DNA of 64,000 nt from Echinococcus granulosus (Eukaryota > Platyhelminthes > Cestoda > Cyclophyllidea > Taeniidae): positions 1,028,523 to 1,092,522 of the forward strand of contig NW_020170393.1 of NCBI RefSeq assembly GCF_000524195.1, written 5' to 3'. Each line of letters opens with the position of its first letter. Positions within the stretch are counted from its first letter, which is position 1. Under the pieces are notes generated by a model. That model was not told where the DNA came from. It searched no databases and was given only the letters and a program-made list of their open reading frames with translations. Below are positions 61,801 to 64,000 of the stretch, in pieces. The position numbers and the translations under genes are program-made.

Positions 61801-63879
61801 AGTGTTTTTGGACAAATGCATTTTGCCCACTATTCTGACAGCAGGATTTGTCACCGTATTTTTACATCTCGATCAGGCGCTCCACGCGATGGCTGAATGC
61901 TTACAGGAATGGCTGCATTACCGTTGACTAGGAACCATCACGGTCAGGATCGTTACTGACGAGTACGCGACACTAAAGCATCAAACAGTAACCAGACCAC
62001 TCCTCATTGTTTTTTTACCTCGAGCCCTGTCCGCGAGTAGACATTGGTGGGTTCGGTTTTATGCCTTTGCTCAAGGAAAACCTTACCACCACAGGCGTCC
62101 ACCCTCACTGTTGCCAATTAGATTAATGTTTGGTGTCTGGACTGGTCGACAACGGAGAAGTCGGCTATAACTTGAAGTAATGGGGCATTCACACCACAGA
62201 TATTATGAGTTTGCCAAGGTGATCTTGTTATTTTGCGTAAGCAACCTCCTACCTAAGGGAAAAAATTGTCTTTGTTGGCAGTTTTATTAGTCAGGAGTAG
62301 CTGTGGCGCAATCACCACGGATAACGATTAAAGGAGCTGCGCAAATTCTTGCAAGGAGGAGTAGTAAGGTAAGTGGACAACTATTCCTGGGAGTAAAGGA
62401 GAGAATAGTCCAAAAGAGGCAATCTTAGTCATACCTTCAAGATATGTCGACAACATTGTCTGGATATTTTTGCTGAATGTGTAGAAAACCTAATTGCATT
62501 GGCGTCATGCTTCCCTGCCTACCATATTTCGGAAAAGTTTTTCAAAGAATGCCCTGGCGTCATCCTTGTTGTGCGCCAGTTTATCCGAAAACGCTGCCAA
62601 TTCCAGCCTTGTTTTTTGATGGATCAATTCTGCCTCATCACTAAAGTGAGGCGTTATTTTTTATGCTTTCCCATTGCAAAATCTACCATATGCAATTCGT
62701 GGGAGGTTTTTTTTGACAGTAAATTGGCACTTGCGTTTTGTTATCCTGCCGATGTCAGCTTTACGCCACTGTTGGCGGTCCCATGGTAACAATTCCTCAT
62801 CGAATAACAGCATTGGAGGCCTTTACCAGAATGCAATCCTTTGGTTTGCAAAGCGTCCAGACAACACTCTGTCACCTATGCCTCAGTTTCAGCTCAATAT
62901 TACGTCATTCTATTGGATAAATTTTCAAAATAGAATTTGTAAGGAGTATAGATTCGGGTCTTTTTAGAATCTTGAAACCAACTACTGAATTTTGTGCTCA
63001 GTAGTATCACAGCAAAGTGTCTCGCAAGACTTTGCAAAGTTATTGAAAACAATGTTATTAAAATAAAATCCTTACTTTATAGACAAAGACCTACTCTAAG
63101 TTAACTTAATATTAAGTAATCTAAACAATTTACAACGTGCTAACCACTATCAAGATTGGTTTAAAGTGTAGCAGTTTTGCATTACATGTCCACTGTGGCC
63201 CTTGTTTACTTTTGAGAGCCGGTCAACCCTGTAATGACTGTAAGAATTAATCATACTGCCAGTCTCTTGAGTTAACAAGATTTATGGACTTCCTTTCCCC
63301 TGCATCGCACGACGGTTTAGAGGGCGAGTGTATGAGTTAGTTGGTTGTCAGTGCGAAACAATGCTTAAACGTGCTGCTCGGTGTGAGACGTTTATAATAA
63401 AAAAAGGACGGCTTTCCCCTCTTCCACTTTGCATGGCAAAAATAGCCCCTCTTCTCTCCCGCAACTGCTAATTTTGGCTTGAGCTCACACTCGTGGTCCA
63501 AGCCATTTTATCGTCTCGGTTACGCGCGGGAGATAGAATAATTTAGCAGGCTAACCCCTAGTCAAAATGCTCAGAGAGTGAATAAAAAATGTGGTTTTTG
63601 TCCTCCCTCCATCACAGGTATGTGAAGACCTATCTCCTGCCGGATAAGACAAAGCAGAGTAAGCGAAAGTCCAAAGTGAAGAAGAACTCCACCAATCCGG
63701 TGTTTAACGAGGCGTTGGTTTACACCATCGCAAAGTCGGATTTAGCCTACCGAACTCTCCAACTCTCCCTGTGGCACCATCGTCATATGAAGGCGAACCT
63801 CTTCCTGGGAGAGGTGCTTGTTCCTCTAGCCGACTATCGATTCAGCTCAACGCAGATCTGGAGGGCTCTTCAGAATAGA
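46808..63879 (+). CDS. Synaptotagmin-like protein (Slp/bitesize type), 5' part
   Basis: Slp proteins are Rab effectors that tether secretory vesicles to the plasma membrane through an N-terminal Rab-binding domain and C-terminal C2 domains. Exons: 46808-47088, 47453-47665, 52908-52958, 53156-53178, 53985-54065, 56840-56920, 57001-57081, 58264-58458, 61459-61643, 63618-63879; the gene continues past the window. The Rab-binding domain has EITEEELEHLADVCRRYDML and a FYVE-like finger with four CxxC pairs (C118/121, 135/138, 143/146, 158/161). The middle is Ser/Arg-rich linker. The C2A starts TGELSFSIDYDD, and the next exon reads YVKTYLLPDKTKQSKRK, NPVFNEAL and FLGEVLVPL. The join 47665 to 52908 would make a stop, so an exon is probably missing there or the acceptor is at 52914. 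The second C2 domain lies outside the window. The first in-frame ATG is used; an earlier exon is possible. Confidence 0.86.
47666..52907 (+). other. Long intron of the synaptotagmin-like gene
   Basis: 5.2 kb. It should hide one small exon: the phase-2 end at 47665 cannot join the 52908 acceptor without TGA. I could not identify that exon. Other content: a run of 11 C at 48632-48642, an imperfect GATGA-rich short repeat at about 50990-51035, and unrecognised frames (for example 52445-52750). No LTR-like repeat was noticed. Confidence 0.5.
53156..53178 (+). other. 23-nt microexon of the synaptotagmin-like gene
   Basis: Bounded by ACATTTTTAG and a strong GTAAGT donor. It takes phase 1 and leaves phase 0, encoding QNGSITD plus part of one codon. 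Only this phase keeps the next exon (PVKEAARRLA...) open. Confidence 0.6.
54066..56839 (+). other. Intron of the synaptotagmin-like gene
   Basis: 2.8 kb, A/T-rich, between two phase-0 exons of 81 nt. I see no gene, repeat copy or other feature in it. Confidence 0.6.
57082..58263 (+). other. Intron of the synaptotagmin-like gene
   Basis: 1.2 kb, phase 0 on both sides, with a pyrimidine-rich acceptor ending TTTTTTTTGCTAG. No other feature is seen. Confidence 0.6.
59688..59849 (+). repeat. LTR-like repeat, left member of a pair
   Basis: Starts TGTAGCGCCTCTGGACTTCC, includes CAAGACGAAAG and GAGTTGAACAAATAATCAAAG, and ends GTGTTACA. A middle block is missing relative to the 200-bp copies. Confidence 0.7.
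59850..60488 (+). mobile_element. Interior of a short element between two LTR-like repeats
   Basis: About 640 bp. The right part (60230-60488) is similar to 37360-37636, and the left part resembles the fragment at 25690-25800. No intact gag, protease, RT or integrase frame is visible. A trace of retroelement coding origin is possible but not demonstrable by eye. Confidence 0.6.
60489..60685 (+). repeat. LTR-like repeat, right member of a pair
   Basis: Starts TAGCCCCTTGAGACATTTC, includes TGTACTGCCGACGTAGATTAG and ends near GTGTTGTAAA. Same orientation as its partner 800 bp to the left; more diverged at both ends. Confidence 0.65.
61644..63617 (+). other. Intron splitting the C2A domain of the synaptotagmin-like gene
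   Basis: 2.0 kb, phase 2 (donor AC|GTAGGT, acceptor ATCACAG). The splice joins NSSS-T-YVKTYLLPD, the usual SxPYVKxYLLPD region of the domain. Overlapping frames at 62499-62967 are unrecognised. Confidence 0.75.
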
Positions 63880-64000
63880 GTAAGTGAACAAATTTTCCGC
63901 ACCCTTTTAGGTTAATGTTAAAATTCTTAAAAGTGGCAAAGGTAGTTAGGATAAATTAGGTGTCCAGCAGATTTCATACAGATTTGATCCTCCGGTTTGC

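Overview
The window is a stretch of animal nuclear genome. All clear genes are split by GT-AG introns, use standard stop codons and encode metazoan-type proteins (FOXK, GON4L, GATA, FUBP, an ARF-like GTPase, MRPS2, farnesyltransferase alpha, synaptotagmin-like protein). A group of introns only 30-38 nt long lies at the 5' ends of two genes, among long introns and repeat-rich intergenic DNA. That pattern is familiar from parasitic flatworms, so I infer a platyhelminth, most likely a tapeworm. This is an inference from gene structure and protein divergence; I could not run a database search.

Left third (1-25 kb): FOXK (minus, 1669-4009) and a GON4L homologue (plus, 4552-12818, 10 exons, 1691 codons by my model) are head-to-head across about 540 bp. 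A GATA factor (plus, 13735-21897) follows, with a CCAAT/TATA promoter, a normal C-terminal zinc finger and a degenerate N-terminal finger. It converges on a FUBP/KSRP-type KH protein (minus, 22321-25038). The two genes appear to share an overlapping polyadenylation region. The FUBP gene carries five introns of 30-38 nt and lacks the third KH domain.

Middle (25-42.5 kb): mostly non-coding and repeat-rich. It holds one intronless ARL4-like GTPase gene (30553-31248), a decayed partial copy of that gene 4 kb upstream (26595-26781), and several copies of a diverged repeat of about 160-200 bp with TGTA...TACA-like ends. Some copies occur as direct-repeat pairs about 0.8-0.9 kb apart, like short non-autonomous LTR elements.

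Right third (42.5-64 kb): MRPS2 (plus) and FNTA (minus) converge at 43.4-43.9 kb. FNTA is divergent from a very long synaptotagmin-like (Slp/bitesize type) gene that starts at 46808 and runs off the right edge inside its first C2 domain. That gene has introns up to 5 kb, a 23-nt microexon and three consecutive 81-nt exons.

The genes are not an operon or a dedicated pathway. They are ordinary housekeeping, transcription, RNA-binding and membrane-traffic genes. I found no CRISPR array, no prokaryotic or viral cassette and no confident tRNA or rRNA. Exon boundaries were deduced by hand from splice sites, reading phase and protein family conservation. In each complete model the exon lengths sum to a multiple of three.
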